Positions 45,328-55,462 of a DNA stretch of 64,000 bases are shown piece after piece. The notes under the pieces are model-generated. The model saw nothing but the letters and a program-made list of their open reading frames with translations, did no database searches and was not told where the DNA came from. Both the position numbers and the translations under genes were made by a program. This stretch comes from Candidatus Roseilinea sp. (GTDB lineage: Bacteria; Chloroflexota; Anaerolineae; J036; Brachytrichaceae). Within the stretch, counting starts at the first letter, position 1. Every line of letters starts with the position of its first letter. Where the stretch lies: contig BPHV01000002.1 of assembly GCA_026003755.1 (NCBI GenBank), positions 620,001-684,000 on the forward strand, written 5' to 3'.

Positions 45328-46530
45328 TTACGCCGCTGCGGCGCGCAGGGCCTCGGCGCGGTCGGTGTGCTCCCAGGGCAGGTCCAGGTCGGTGCGGCCG
45401 AAGTGGCCGTAGGCCGCCGTCTGGCGATAGATCGGCCGGCGCAAATTCAGGTCGCGGATGATCGCGCCGGGGCGCAGGTCGAAGACCTCTTGAATGGCTT
45501 TGATGATCTTCTCGTCGCTCACCTTGCCGGTGCCGAAGGTCTCGACGTTGATCGAGAGCGGACGCGCCATGCCGATGGCGTAGGCGACCTGGACTTCACA
45601 GCGGTCGGCCAGTCCGGCGGCGACCACGTTCTTGGCGACCCAGCGGCAAGCGTAGGCCGCCGAGCGGTCCACCTTGGTGGGGTCTTTGCCGCTGAACGCC
45701 CCGCCGCCGTGTCGGCCCATGCCGCCGTAGGTGTCCACGATGATCTTGCGGCCGGTCAGGCCGGCGTCGCCCATCGGCCCGCCGACGACGAAGCGCCCGG
45801 TGGGGTTGGTGTAAATCTTGAGCTTGCCGTTCAGCATCTCCGGCGGCAGGGTGGGCAGGATGACGTGCTCGGTGAGGGCCTGGTGGATTTCCTCCTGGCT
45901 CACGTCCGGCGCATGCTGGGTGCTGATCAACACGGTGTCAATGCGGGCCGGCTTGCCGAAGCGATACTCCACAGTGACCTGGGTTTTGCCATCGGGGCGC
46001 AGCCAGGACAGCTCGCCGCGCTTGCGCGCTTCGCTCAGCCGCCGCGCCAGCCGATGGGCCAGCGCGATCGGCATCGGCATCAACTCCGGCGTCTCGTTGC
46101 AGGCGAACCCGAACATCATGCCCTGGTCTCCGGCGCCGATGCGCTCGACCTCGTCTTCGCTGTTGCCGTTGCGCGCCTCGAGCGCCGCGTCCACGCCCTG
46201 CGCGATGTCGGGCGATTGGCTGGCGATGGCGATCTGCACGCCGCAGGTGTTGCCATCGAAGCCCTTGTCGGAGGAGTCAAAACCGATTTCTTTGACCACC
46301 TGGCGCACCAGTTGATCGAAGTTGACGAAGGCGCGGGTGGTGATCTCCCCCAAGCAAAGCACGAAGCCGGTCTTCACCGCCGTCTCGCAGGCGACGCGGC
46401 TCATCGGGTCTTGGGCCAGGCAGGCGTCGAGCACCGCGTCGGAGATCTGGTCGCACATCTTGTCGGGATGCCCTTCGGTCACCGATTCGGAGGTGAAGAA
46501 GAGCTGGGGCGAGTTCATGAAGCTGTTCAC
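45328..46530 (-). CDS. metK: S-adenosylmethionine synthetase
   Basis: This 400-residue enzyme makes SAM from methionine and ATP. Motifs are [10 protein letters not shown] near residues 15-24, the ATP loop [12 protein letters not shown] near 128-139, and [19 protein letters not shown] with the Lys/Asp active-site residues. The start is taken as the GTG at 46530; an ATG four codons in is equally likely. Expression is controlled by the SAM-I riboswitch and terminator in the 5' leader. Confidence 0.96.
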   Translation of the reverse strand: MNSFMNSPQLFFTSESVTEGHPDKMCDQISDAVLDACLAQDPMSRVACETAVKTGFVLCLGEITTRAFVNFDQLVRQVVKEIGFDSSDKGFDGNTCGVQIAIASQSPDIAQGVDAALEARNGNSEDEVERIGAGDQGMMFGFACNETPELMPMPIALAHRLARRLSEARKRGELSWLRPDGKTQVTVEYRFGKPARIDTVLISTQHAPDVSQEEIHQALTEHVILPTLPPEMLNGKLKIYTNPTGRFVVGGPMGDAGLTGRKIIVDTYGGMGRHGGGAFSGKDPTKVDRSAAYACRWVAKNVVAAGLADRCEVQVAYAIGMARPLSINVETFGTGKVSDEKIIKAIQEVFDLRPGAIIRDLNLRRPIYRQTAAYGHFGRTDLDLPWEHTDRAEALRAAAA

Positions 46531-46602
46531 GTTGCGTTCTCTCTTAGCGTCATACCCTCAGGCGGCCGCGCCCGTCGTCTGAGTGAATTGCTGAATCGTG
46601 CT

Positions 46603-46644
46603 TAAAAATATCGCCCTCTTGCGCTCGCTGGGAGACAAGAGGGC
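46603..46644 (-). terminator. Intrinsic terminator of the metK SAM riboswitch
   Basis: On the minus strand GCCCTCTTG pairs with CAAGAGGGC (46636-46644 and 46613-46621), followed by GATATTTTT. This is a classical U-tract terminator located between aptamer and metK. Confidence 0.88.
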
Positions 46645-46665
46645 GTGCGAATTCACGCGCGTCCG

Positions 46666-46799
<134 letters not shown>

Positions 46800-46850
46800 C
46801 GCGATCAGGCTGATGGCGCTTACCTTGACATGCGTCAAGGCCGACGCCAG

Positions 46851-46856
46851 ATTATA
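46851..46856 (-). promoter_or_regulatory. -10-like TATAAT upstream of the metK riboswitch
   Basis: TATAAT on the minus strand would place the transcript start about 45 bases before the aptamer. No clear -35 is seen 16-18 bases upstream. A perfect hairpin CCTTGAC-GCAT-GTCAAGG lies between it and the aptamer. Confidence 0.5.
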
Positions 46857-46883
46857 CGTCGGTAGGGCGGCCCCCCCGCACGC

Positions 46884-47400
46884 ATGTTCGCCTTCCGCTT
46901 CGCTAAGTCCGTCGAACGGCGGGATGCCGACCGCATCCCGGATCGCGCTTGTCCCGACCCGCAGGCGCTGGCCGAGGCGTTCGCGCTTGCGCGCGTGACC
47001 CTCGACCGCCCGCGCACCGTGCAGTTTCACCCGCTCCGCCGGGGTGTGGTGGATTGGGTGACGTATGCCCTGCGTTTCGACGTCGCCGCCGGCGACGTCG
47101 TGGTGACGATGGGCGACAAAAAGAGGGCTGCGCCCACGTGGGGTCGGCGCTTCAATAGGCACGCGGCTGTTGCACGCCGGCGATGCCATTCCCAACGTCG
47201 TCACCGTCTGGCTCGCGCTGACGTTGCTGTTGCTGAACCTGGACACCGGCCCGTTCCTCGGCTTTGCCGTGCTGCTGCCGACCGTGGCCTGGATTGCCGT
47301 GTATGTGCGGCGCAAAATGGCGGGGCGACGCGGCATCGTAGCGGGCCGAGCGCAACCGCGGCGCGATCGCGGAAGGCGCCGACGCCGTGGGCTGAGTTAG
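46884..47400 (+). pseudogene. Possible frameshifted hypothetical protein ending in two membrane segments
   Basis: The first frame (from ATG 46884) encodes about 85 soluble residues ending VVVTMGDKKRAAPTW. Deleting one base in the GGGG run at 47140-47143 joins it to a second frame (VGASIGTRLLHAGDAIPNVV) that has two clear hydrophobic segments (VTVWLALTLLLLNL and GFAVLLPTVAWIAVYV) and an Arg-rich end. I do not recognise the family. It is divergent from metK and overlaps the end of the SCP2 gene by four bases. Confidence 0.35.
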
Positions 47401-47810
47401 TCGAACTGCGTCGGCACGCTGGCCGCGCACAACACCAACTCCTGCGCGGCGCGCACGCTGCGCATGATCTTGGCGAAGTTACCCTTCAGCTTGAGCTGGT
47501 TGGTCATCAGCGCCTTGATCGGGTCAATTTCGCGGTTGATGACGCGGCGCCAGTTCTTGGCCGGCGCCCAGATGCGGAATTCGGGGTTGCGTTCGCTTTC
47601 GTCTTGCGCCAGGAACGCCTCGCGGCATTCCCCGTGCCACAGGTCGAGGTACATCAGCTTGCGTTCGCGGTCGGGTTGGCCGGTTTCCGGCTCGACAATG
47701 AACCAGAAGTCGCCTTCCCACGTCTTGGCCGCCTCGCGATATGCCGCGCTGGCGTTGATCGCGTCTTTGAACGCCGCGACCCACTCCGGCGTCGCAAATG
47801 GAATGCTCAT
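47397..47810 (-). CDS. SCP2 sterol/lipid-binding domain protein
   Basis: This 137-residue single-domain protein (ATPEWVAAFKDAINAS, DFWFIVEPE, RIWAPAKNWRRVINREIDPIKALMTNQLKLKG) is of the SCP-2 type found alone in many Chloroflexota. It probably binds fatty acyl or other lipophilic ligands in the cytoplasm. TAGAAT lies six bases before the start. Confidence 0.85.
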   Translation of the reverse strand: MSIPFATPEWVAAFKDAINASAAYREAAKTWEGDFWFIVEPETGQPDRERKLMYLDLWHGECREAFLAQDESERNPEFRIWAPAKNWRRVINREIDPIKALMTNQLKLKGNFAKIMRSVRAAQELVLCAASVPTQFD

Positions 47811-47816
47811 GCGTCA

Positions 47817-47822
47817 ATTCTA
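47817..47822 (-). promoter_or_regulatory. -10-like TAGAAT six bases before the SCP2 gene
   Basis: TAGAAT, six bases, ATG (47810) on the minus strand; no ribosome site. Confidence 0.5.
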
Positions 47823-47912
47823 CTGATGGCGCCGCTGGGAGTCGCGCGCGCGACCCCCTGTCGGCGGCGCGCCCTGTGGCGTGGCGGCCCGCGACGGGCG
47901 AGCGACACCCGT

Positions 47913-47918
47913 TACCAT
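47913..47918 (+). promoter_or_regulatory. -10-like TACCAT six bases before the glycosyltransferase gene
   Basis: TACCAT, six bases, ATG 47925; no ribosome site. It is divergent from the SCP2 -10 hexamer about 90 bases away. Confidence 0.45.
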
Positions 47919-47924
47919 TAGCCC

Positions 47925-49088
47925 ATGCGCATTGGTTTAATTGCCGGCGAGTATCCGCCGCTGCAAGGCGGCCTGGGCGATTACACGCGCCGATTGGCCC
48001 TGGCGCTCGCCGATTTGGGGCACGACCCCCATGTGTTGACGCGGTTCGTCGCCGGCGCGCCGGCCGTCGAACGTGAGGGCAACATCACGGTGCATCGGCT
48101 GGTCGGCGCGTGGAACTGGGAGACGCGCCGGCGCATCGAGGGCTTCAACCGGCTCTTCCATCCCGATGTGCTGAATCTGCAATACCAAGCGGCGGCGTAT
48201 CAGATGCACCCGGCGATCAATTTGCTGCCGGGCGCGCTGGCCAAGCGCACGCCCACCGTCGTCACCTTTCACGACCTGCGCGTGCCGTACCTGTTTCCGA
48301 AGGCCGGCGTTTTGCGCTGGAAGTCCATCGTGATGATGGCGAAGGGGGCTTCGGCTTGCATCACAACCAACGTTGAGGATCGCGACACGTTGCTGCGGGA
48401 AGGTGTGCGCGAGGTCGCCATGATTCCCATCGGCAGCAACATCACGCCGGCGGTGCCGGAGGGCTTCGATGGCGCAGCGTGGAGGCGCGCTTGGGGCATT
48501 GCCGACGGCGTCATCCTGGTCGGCTATTTCGGCTTCATGAACGAAAGCAAAGGCGGCGAGGCGCTCATCCGCGCCCTGGCCGAGCTGCGCCGGCGCGGCT
48601 CGGACGTGGGGCTGCTGCACATCGGCGGGCAGGCCGGCGACAGCGACCCGACCAATCTGGCATATGCTGCGCATCTGCAGCGCCTGGCCATGGCGCTGGG
48701 TGTGCGCGAACGGGTGTATCGCACCGGCTTCTTGGACGAGCGCGGCGTGAGCGAAGCGTTCGCGGCTTGCACATGTATCGCCTTGCCATACCGCGACGGC
48801 GCCTCCTTTCGCCGTGGCACGTTGATGGCGGCGTTGGCTCACGGCTGCGCCATCGTCACCACCACGCCTCGCGTTGCGCTGCCGGAGCTGATAGACGGGG
48901 CGAACGTGCTGCTCACGCCGCCCGACGATGTTCCGGCGCTGGCGCAGGCGATCCAGCGCGTGATTGCCGACGAGGCGCTTCGGCGCCGCTTGCAGGCCGG
49001 CGCGGCCGAGTTGAGCCGGCGCTTTCGGTGGGAGGCCATCGCTGCGCAGACGGCAGCGTTGTTGGAGCGGATCGTGACGGGCGGGTGA
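47925..49088 (+). CDS. Glycosyltransferase family 4 protein
   Basis: This 387-residue GT-B enzyme has an N-terminal Rossmann half with IAGEYPPLQGGLGDYTRRL, the GT4 glycine loop. Its C-terminal half has VGYFGFMNESKGGEAL, LLHIGG, CIALPYRDGASFRRGTLMAALAHGCAIVTT and the nucleotide-sugar acidic region. Donor and acceptor cannot be assigned. It is followed by a methyltransferase gene after 27 bases, so the two may work on one glycan. Confidence 0.9.
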   Translation: MRIGLIAGEYPPLQGGLGDYTRRLALALADLGHDPHVLTRFVAGAPAVEREGNITVHRLVGAWNWETRRRIEGFNRLFHPDVLNLQYQAAAYQMHPAINLLPGALAKRTPTVVTFHDLRVPYLFPKAGVLRWKSIVMMAKGASACITTNVEDRDTLLREGVREVAMIPIGSNITPAVPEGFDGAAWRRAWGIADGVILVGYFGFMNESKGGEALIRALAELRRRGSDVGLLHIGGQAGDSDPTNLAYAAHLQRLAMALGVRERVYRTGFLDERGVSEAFAACTCIALPYRDGASFRRGTLMAALAHGCAIVTTTPRVALPELIDGANVLLTPPDDVPALAQAIQRVIADEALRRRLQAGAAELSRRFRWEAIAAQTAALLERIVTGG

Positions 49089-49115
49089 AAGGGCTATACT
49101 TCAGTGCAGTTGACG

Positions 49116-49931
49116 ATGAGCGATTCGCAATCCCACGCGCGCGAAGCGCCGCTGCCATCCGAGCTGTACGATGAAAACTACTTCCTCACAGCCTGCGAGG
49201 GCTACGATGAGTTTCTCAAGAGCGAAGGCGAGCACCTCTCGCGCCGTCTGCATCAGGCGTTCGAGTTTGCGTCGGTCGAGCCGGGCATGAGCGTGCTTGA
49301 CTTGGGCTGCGGGCGCGGCGAGATCGTCCGGCGCGTCGCGCGCATCGGCGCGAAGTCGTTTGGGATTGACTACGCGCGCGCAGCCGTGCGGCTGACCCAG
49401 CGCATCATGCAGCACGAAACCGGGGTGTATGGCATCGCACGCGCCGATGCGAAGTATCTGCCGTTTGCGGATGCCTCGTTCGATCGGGTGCTGATGTTCG
49501 ACGTGGTTGAGCATTTGCAGCCGTGGGAGTTGGACGCTAGTCTGCGCGAGGTGTGGCGCGTGCTTAAGCCGGCCGGTCAGATCATCGTGCACACCGCGCC
49601 GAACCGCTGGTACGACGCCTATGCCTATCCGATCGTGCGCACCGTCCGCACCGTGATGGGGCAGGGGCACAAGTACCCGAAGAACCCGCGCGCGCTCAAC
49701 GTCGCGATCAACACCGCGGTCCATGTCAACGAGCAGGATATGCTGCGCCTGCGCCGCTACCTGGCGCGCGCCGGATTCAAGCGCGTCCGCGTGTGGTTGG
49801 ATACGCCCCCGCAGAACCGGCGTGAGGGCGCCGTGATGAGCGCCCTCCGCCACGTCGCCTTCCACTGGGCGCCGTTCGCCTGGTTCTTCCAGCGCGAAGT
49901 GTTCGCTGTGGGCGCCAAACCAGCGGGTTGA
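49116..49931 (+). CDS. Class I SAM-dependent methyltransferase
   Basis: This 271-residue protein has a Rossmann-like fold with motif I VLDLGCGRGEIVRRV, a post-I acidic residue in FGIDYARAA, and motif IV-like VLMFDVVEHLQPWEL. It is of the Methyltransf_11/UbiE type, and the C-terminal part (RRYLARAGFKRVRVW) is common in glycan or lipid methyltransferases. ATG at 49116 is chosen; a GTG at 49104 is also open. It pairs with the upstream glycosyltransferase. Confidence 0.82.
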   Translation: MSDSQSHAREAPLPSELYDENYFLTACEGYDEFLKSEGEHLSRRLHQAFEFASVEPGMSVLDLGCGRGEIVRRVARIGAKSFGIDYARAAVRLTQRIMQHETGVYGIARADAKYLPFADASFDRVLMFDVVEHLQPWELDASLREVWRVLKPAGQIIVHTAPNRWYDAYAYPIVRTVRTVMGQGHKYPKNPRALNVAINTAVHVNEQDMLRLRRYLARAGFKRVRVWLDTPPQNRREGAVMSALRHVAFHWAPFAWFFQREVFAVGAKPAG

Positions 49932-49997
49932 TCCGCTCACGCCGCTGATACGAGTGAACGCCACGATCCTAGCCGACGTTACCGATACAAACCGCCT

Positions 49998-50255
49998 ATG
50001 TCCAAGAAATCACGCCGCGAGAGAAGACCGAACTTGCCCCCCGAGGCCTTCAACGTTCCTGCGCCCGCGCCGGCGGCGCCTGATGCGCAAGCCGAGCCGG
50101 CGGTTGTGACTGCCGGCGCCCGCGCGCCCGCACCGCTCACTGCGGCCCATTGGCGTCGTGAGTACGGCGAGGTGCTTGAAGATTTGCGGGCGACTACGCT
50201 TGTCTTCCTTGCGCTGATCGCCGTCATGATCGTGCTGTCGTTTATCGTGCGCTGA
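49998..50255 (+). CDS. Small hypothetical protein with one C-terminal membrane segment
   Basis: The 85-residue protein has a Lys/Arg-rich start, a Pro/Ala-rich middle (residues about 13-45), a charged stretch WRREYGEVLEDL and a single hydrophobic helix (TTLVFLALIAVMIVLSFIV). The layout suggests a tail-anchored membrane protein. No family is recognised. Confidence 0.6.
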   Translation: MSKKSRRERRPNLPPEAFNVPAPAPAAPDAQAEPAVVTAGARAPAPLTAAHWRREYGEVLEDLRATTLVFLALIAVMIVLSFIVR

Positions 50256-50290
50256 CCGGATCGATGCGATAGGCCGTTGAGGTTGGTCGC

Positions 50291-51502
50291 GTGTCGTCGG
50301 CTGTCGTCACACTCAAGTCCGGGCGAGACCGGTCTGTCCGCCAACGCCATCCCCGCCTGTTCGCCAGCGCAATCAAGGCGATCTCCGGTCAGCCCAAAGA
50401 CGGCGATGTCGTTGACGTGACCGATAACCACAGCGAATGGCTGGCGCGCGGCGTGATCAATCAGCAAGCGCAGATCGCGGTGCGCCTGCTCACCTGGGCG
50501 CGCGACGAGGCGATAGACGAATCGTTCTGGCGACGACGTGTGCGCGCGGCAATTGCGCGGCGCAAGCGCGACCCGGCCCTGGCGCACACCAACGCCATCC
50601 GCTGGGTCTTTGGCGAGAGCGACGGCCTGCCGGGCCTCGTCGTTGATGGCTACGCCGATGTGCTGGTCGTCGAAGTTTCGGCCCTGGTCGCCTGGCGCGC
50701 GCTGCCTGTCTTGACCGATGCGCTGAATGAAACCCTCTTGCCCCGACAGATCGTACGGCGCGCGGACGAGGAACGCCTATCGCGCGAATTCGGGGGGACG
50801 CTGCCGCGCGCGGTGCGCGCAGCGCTGAGCGAGGCTGCGCCGGCCGAGCCCGTCGAGATTGGCGAGCGCGGACTGCGCTTCTGGGTCAACCCGGCCGGCG
50901 GTCAAAAGACCGGCTTCTATCTGGATCAGCGCGATAACCGGGCGCGAGTGGCGGCCTATTGCCAGGGGGCGACGGTGTTGAACGCCTTCGCCTACACCGG
51001 CGCGTTTGGGTTGCACGCGCTGGTCGGCGGCGCAACGCGCGTGGTCAACGTGGATTCGAGCGGAGAGGCGTTGGCGCTGGCCGAGCGCAACCTGGCGCTG
51101 AACGACGGCCTGGGGGTGGGGCGGCGCTATGAGTGCGTCGAGGCCGACGTGTTCGACTATCTGCGCGGCCTGCGCGACCGCGGTGAGCGCTTCGACGTCG
51201 TCATCCTCGATCCGCCCAAGTTCGCCCATCACCCCGGCCAGGTCGAGCGCGCGGCGCGCGCCTATAAAGACCTCAACCGCGTCGGCATGAGCATCGTCGA
51301 GCCGGGCGGGATTCTGGCGACGTTCTCGTGCAGCGGGGTGGTGGACGCGGCGCTGTTCCAAAAGATCGTCTTCAGCGCGGCGCTGGAGGCCGGGCGCGAC
51401 GCGCGGGTCATCGAGCGGTTGACGCAGGCCAGCGATCATCCCGTGTTGCTCACCTTCCCGGAGTCGGAATACTTGAAAGGGCTGATTTGTCGGATCGAGT
51501 GA
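50291..51502 (+). CDS. rlmI: 23S rRNA m5C1962 methyltransferase RlmI-like (PUA and methyltransferase domains)
   Basis: The 403-residue protein has an N-terminal PUA domain (RHPRLFASAI, GDVVDV, LARGVINQQAQIAVRLL) and an EEHEE-like linker region. Its methyltransferase domain has motif I VLNAFAYTGAFGLHAL, the DQRDNR stretch, and the catalytic-type motif VILDPPKFAHHP. The order and length fit RlmI/YccW. Target position C1962 is inferred from the family. Confidence 0.9.
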   Translation: MSSAVVTLKSGRDRSVRQRHPRLFASAIKAISGQPKDGDVVDVTDNHSEWLARGVINQQAQIAVRLLTWARDEAIDESFWRRRVRAAIARRKRDPALAHTNAIRWVFGESDGLPGLVVDGYADVLVVEVSALVAWRALPVLTDALNETLLPRQIVRRADEERLSREFGGTLPRAVRAALSEAAPAEPVEIGERGLRFWVNPAGGQKTGFYLDQRDNRARVAAYCQGATVLNAFAYTGAFGLHALVGGATRVVNVDSSGEALALAERNLALNDGLGVGRRYECVEADVFDYLRGLRDRGERFDVVILDPPKFAHHPGQVERAARAYKDLNRVGMSIVEPGGILATFSCSGVVDAALFQKIVFSAALEAGRDARVIERLTQASDHPVLLTFPESEYLKGLICRIE

Positions 51503-51533
51503 GGCGATTGTCCCCCGCTCAGCGTGTGCAGCC

Positions 51534-51917
51534 ATGAAGTCTCCCAACCCGTTGGCCTCTTTTCGCTTTGCCTTTGAGGGGATCGCCTACGCCTTTCGCA
51601 CGCAGCGCAACTTCAAGGTGCATTGTGGCGTCATGCTGGCCGTGGTGGTCGTTGGCCTGGCCGTGAGGCTTGCGCCGGCGCAGTGGGCGATGCTGGCGTT
51701 GGCGTCTGGCTTGGTCTTTCAGGCCGAATTGATGAACACGGCGCTGGAGGCCGTCGTAGATCGTGTCTCGCCGGAGTTTCATGCGTTGGCGAAGGCGGCG
51801 AAGGACTGCGCCGCCGGCGCGGTCTTTCTGACGGCGCTGTGCGCCGTCGTCGTCGGGCTGCTGGTGCTTGGGCCGGCGTTGCTCAGCGCGTTGGCGACAT
51901 GGCGTGTCGGGAATTGA
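51534..51917 (+). CDS. dgkA: Diacylglycerol/undecaprenol kinase family membrane protein
   Basis: This 127-residue integral membrane protein has three to four helices and the DgkA signature [33 protein letters not shown], which includes the catalytic Glu and the Asn/Lys/Asp residues. The Gram-positive type phosphorylates undecaprenol, recycling the lipid carrier for peptidoglycan. It is positioned just before the fucosidase gene. Confidence 0.9.
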   Translation: MKSPNPLASFRFAFEGIAYAFRTQRNFKVHCGVMLAVVVVGLAVRLAPAQWAMLALASGLVFQAELMNTALEAVVDRVSPEFHALAKAAKDCAAGAVFLTALCAVVVGLLVLGPALLSALATWRVGN

Positions 51918-51926
51918 GCGTTCGCG

Positions 51927-51932
51927 CATAAT
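51927..51932 (+). promoter_or_regulatory. -10-like CATAAT seven bases before the fucosidase gene
   Basis: CATAAT, seven bases, ATG 51940; no ribosome site. The first base deviates from TANNNT. Confidence 0.45.
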
Positions 51933-51939
51933 TCCCCGC

Positions 51940-53172
51940 ATGACGATCAAACAAGCCTCGCCACAAGGCATCGCGTGGTTTCAAGATGCGCGCTTCGGCA
52001 TGTTTATCCACTGGGGGTTGTATTCCATCCTGGCCCGGCAAGAGTGGGTGATGCACATCGAACGCATCCCCGTGCCGGAATACGAGAAGCTGATGCACCG
52101 GTTCAACCCCACTCGGTTCGACGCGGATGAGTGGGTGGGCATCGCCGCCGACGCCGGCCAGAAATATATCGTGATCACCAGCCGGCATCACGATGGCTTC
52201 TCCATGTACGACACGGCGCTGAGCGATTACAAAGTCACGCGCACGCCATTCAAGCGCGACCCGCTGGCCGAGCTGGCAGATGCCTGCGCCAGGCGCGGCG
52301 ACATCAAGCTCGGCTTCTATGTCTCGCTGTTGGACTGGCATCATCCGGCCTATCGCTTTCGCGAAGAGAGCGGTCTGGCCTGGAGCGACTACCTGGATTT
52401 CTTGCATGGCCAGGTGCGCGAGCTGTGCACCAACTTCGGGCCGATCGCCTGCATCTGGTTCGACGGCGACTGGCCGCGTCATGCGCTCGACGCGCACAAC
52501 GCCTACTTCGCCCCAGGGGGCTCGTTCGAGTATGAGAAGCTGTACGACATGATCCACACGCTGCAGCCCGACGCCGTCATCCACAACAATCGGCACGCCC
52601 GACCTTTGCCGGGCGAGGACGTGCAGGGATTCGAGCAAGACCTGCCGGGCGAGAACACGGCCGGCTTCAACGAGACGCACATCTTCGATCTGCCGATCGA
52701 GGTGTGCATGACGATCAACGATCACTGGGGCTACTGCATGGACGACGACAATCACAAGAGCGTGCACACGCTGATCCACAAATTGGTGCGCAGCGCGGCG
52801 TGCGGCAGCAATTACCTGCTCAACGTTGGGCCGACGGCGGAAGGGGTGATCTTGCCGGTGCAGGCGCAGCGTCTGCGCGCGATGGGCGCCTGGCTGGCCG
52901 CCAACGGCGAATCCATCTACGCCACGCGCAAAGGCGCGATCTCCGCCACCCCCGATGTAGTCAGCACGCGTCGGGGCGATACGCATTACCTGCATGTGTT
53001 GAACTACGTGAGCGATGAGGTGTATGTGCCCGACGTGCCTCACACGGCGCAGGCGACTCTGCTGCGTAATGGCGCGCCGGTGCGCGTCAAGCCGGCCAAA
53101 GACGGCATCCGGCTGGTGCTGCCGGAAGAGGCGCGCGACCCGTTCGACACGGTGGTGAAGCTGCACATGTGA
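51940..53172 (+). CDS. Alpha-L-fucosidase (GH29)
   Basis: The 410-residue retaining fucosidase has an N-terminal TIM barrel: [12 protein letters not shown], the HH pair in [11 protein letters not shown], and the nucleophile Asp175 in WFDGDW. A C-terminal beta-sandwich follows after residue about 320. No signal peptide is visible, so it is cytoplasmic. GH29 enzymes release alpha-linked fucose. It sits just before the damaged R-M locus and has no fucose catabolic genes nearby. Confidence 0.92.
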   Translation: MTIKQASPQGIAWFQDARFGMFIHWGLYSILARQEWVMHIERIPVPEYEKLMHRFNPTRFDADEWVGIAADAGQKYIVITSRHHDGFSMYDTALSDYKVTRTPFKRDPLAELADACARRGDIKLGFYVSLLDWHHPAYRFREESGLAWSDYLDFLHGQVRELCTNFGPIACIWFDGDWPRHALDAHNAYFAPGGSFEYEKLYDMIHTLQPDAVIHNNRHARPLPGEDVQGFEQDLPGENTAGFNETHIFDLPIEVCMTINDHWGYCMDDDNHKSVHTLIHKLVRSAACGSNYLLNVGPTAEGVILPVQAQRLRAMGAWLAANGESIYATRKGAISATPDVVSTRRGDTHYLHVLNYVSDEVYVPDVPHTAQATLLRNGAPVRVKPAKDGIRLVLPEEARDPFDTVVKLHM

Positions 53173-53214
53173 CGCGCGGAAGTCGCGCGGTTTACATTCA
53201 AGTTAAGACCGAGT

Positions 53215-54001
53215 ATGGCACGAAAGAAGCACACCGAATCCAAGCGCCACATCGAATCGTACGAGCATCGGGACAAGGAGCGCCTCAACAACCCGCCCGC
53301 CGGCCTGGTGACGCCGGAAACCGACCCCGATGCCGGGCAGAAGAAAAAGACCTACGCCTACGACCCGCACCTGGACCCGCAGCTCGTCTGGGCCGGCAAG
53401 GCCGAGCACACCTCGTTTGAAGTGCCCACGGTCTCGCTCCACGTGCACGAGCGCATCGATCCGCGCAGCATCATCAAGGCGGTGCGCAAGCCCCCCGCAT
53501 GCGGGGGGAGAAAGGGAGGCTGGCCCCCCGCATGCGGGGGGAGAAAGGGGGGCGCCTTTCCAACTCCCGCTCTTCGAGATCGAGCGCAAAGAGCCGCTGC
53601 GCCAGGCCGTCGAGTTCTACCAACACAAGCACGGCTGGACGAACCGCCTGATCGCCGGCGATTCGCTGCTGGTGATGAACTCGCTGCTGGAGAAGGAGGG
53701 CATGGCCGGCAAGGTGCAGATGATCTACGTTGACCCGCCCTACGGCATCAAGTACGGCTCCAACTTCCAGCCCTTTGTGAATAAGCGCGATGTGAAGGAC
53801 GGCAAGGACGAAGACCTAACCAGTGAGCCGGAGCAGATCCGCGCCTTCCGCGACACCTGGGAACTGGGCATCCACTCCTACCTGACCTACCTGCGCGACC
53901 GGTTGCTGTTGGCATGGGAACTGCTGACCGAGAGACATAGCATTCTTGGGGTGAGATGTTCTGTGACATGGGAAATGGATAGGGCGTTGATCTATGCCTA
54001 A
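53215..54001 (+). pseudogene. Type III restriction-modification methyltransferase (mod), disrupted
   Basis: The N-terminal part ([39 protein letters not shown]) and, in the next frame, [20 protein letters not shown] and [18 protein letters not shown] match type III Mod adenine methyltransferases. The DPPY catalytic motif is present. Two 33-bp repeats (53491-53556) shift the frame. After [14 protein letters not shown] (about 53930) the match stops and the remaining half, including the SAM-binding FxGxG motif, is missing. The next gene begins eight bases before the end, so the mod gene was cut by insertion of a second cassette. Confidence 0.88.
53491..53556 (+). repeat. Two tandem 33-bp units each with an 18-bp perfect palindrome
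   Basis: The unit (CCCCCCGCATGCGGGGGG followed by AGAAAGGG...) occurs at 53491-53523 and 53524-53556. Both palindromes are perfect and can form strong hairpins. The units lie inside the type III mod coding region and move it out of frame. Confidence 0.88.
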
Positions 54002-55461
54002 CCGCCGCTCATTCAAATCCGACGAAAGTTTTCTGGAAAAGCTGGCCATCGGAGCGATTGGTGCACGTGCGGTCTTCGAGGATCTGAAGCGTCAGGGTCA
54101 TCGGCCTATCGAACTGGAGCGCGGCTCCATGAGCTACAAGATTTGGAAGCAGATCAAAATCAAACGGCTTCGCGTTCCGGACATCCTCTGCCTGAACTGC
54201 GGCAAGCGGTTCGAGGCACGCGCCAAGACCCAACTCGAAATCAGCATGTCGCATTCGGTTTCCGACCCAGAGCGCGGCTGGGACAAGGGCTTGGCCGACC
54301 AGGATGTGGTCGCATTTTCGTTGTGCTCAAAATCCGGCGATCGCCCCATTGATTGGCAGGCGAGCGAACTGATACAGTTCACAACCGTCCGCGAACTTCG
54401 GAAGGCCTTTGATGAAAAGCGTGTCGTCCTGACGAAACCCAAAGGAGCACAAGAAGGCTTCGAAGTGCGCGTCACGTGGCCTTCCGTGGTTGCAAGCAGC
54501 GATGGCGTTGTTTCCGATGTGTCGCCGTCGCGCCTCCAGTTTCGACGCCACACCGATTCCCGCACCATCAGCATCCGTCTGAAGCGTGGCACAATTTCTC
54601 TCCTGCCGCTTGTGCAAATCGGTGACCACGTTCGCGCGGGACAAATCATTGCCTCAGTTGTGCCGGTTTCCACAGTAATTCCCTGCGTAGCGACGTCTGC
54701 GGAAAGCCTGTTCGTGCAGATGCTCGCCTCTCCGTCTGTGGCCGACCGCTACACCGCCGCGAAGGCCCTTTCGCACATCCAGTCTCCGGACGGTTCACTG
54801 GCCCTCCTCGCCCGCATCAAAGACGACCGCGAACACATCTACGTGCGGCTCGAAGCCGCCGCTGGTCTTGCACGAGCCGGGCAAGCCGTCGGCATGGAGT
54901 TCATCCGCCGCACGCTTGCCGATCAATACCTTGAGCACCGTCTCGAAGCTGTCATCATCCTCGGCGAAATCCCCTCGCCCGAATCGGCGCAAGCGCTGAC
55001 TGCCGTTCTCCTCGACAAGGATCAACACGCCGAAATCCGCGCCGGTGCGGCATGGGCGCTGGGCGAACTTCAACAACCAGCAAGCAGAGACGCGCTGATT
55101 GAGGTTTTTCTCGAACTCGCTCAACCCATTCGCATCGAGGCCGCCCGCGCGCTTCGCAAAATTGCTGCCACGACTGGCGCGAACATCTCCCGAAAAATTT
55201 CCAGCCGCCCAAGACGACCAGCGGGCCGGTATCGCTTGGGCGCTGAGCCGCTCCGGCCGTGTCAACGTGCCGGACCTGCTCCCGCTGATGGTGGACGACG
55301 ACGCGCGCCGGTGGGTCGCCTACATCCTCGGCTTGCAGAACAAAGACGCTTTGGTCGGTCAAATCGAAGAACTCCGCCGCCGCGACCCGGAGGTCTATTT
55401 CGCCGTCACCGTGCTCTGGAAGATTCTCGCGAGCTGGGTTTACGATCTAGAGGAGTTTTGA
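53994..55461 (+). pseudogene. HEAT-repeat protein with PD-(D/E)XK-like N-terminus, frameshifted; candidate restriction endonuclease
   Basis: Residues 1-90 have IKRLRVPDILCLNCGKRFEARAK: Asp63 and Glu74 with Lys78 resemble a PD-(D/E)XK site, and Cys66/Cys69 form a CxxC. A beta-rich middle (residues about 150-240) and HEAT repeats (about 250-400, PDGSLALLARIKDDREHIYVRLEAAAGLARA) follow. The last 90 residues (EKFPAAQDDQRAGIAWALSRSG) are read in another frame after a shift near 55190, next to an AAAAA run. The stop lies one base before the methyltransferase ATG, and the tight pairing suggests a restriction partner. The nuclease call is inference. Confidence 0.6.
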
Positions 55462-55462
55462 C

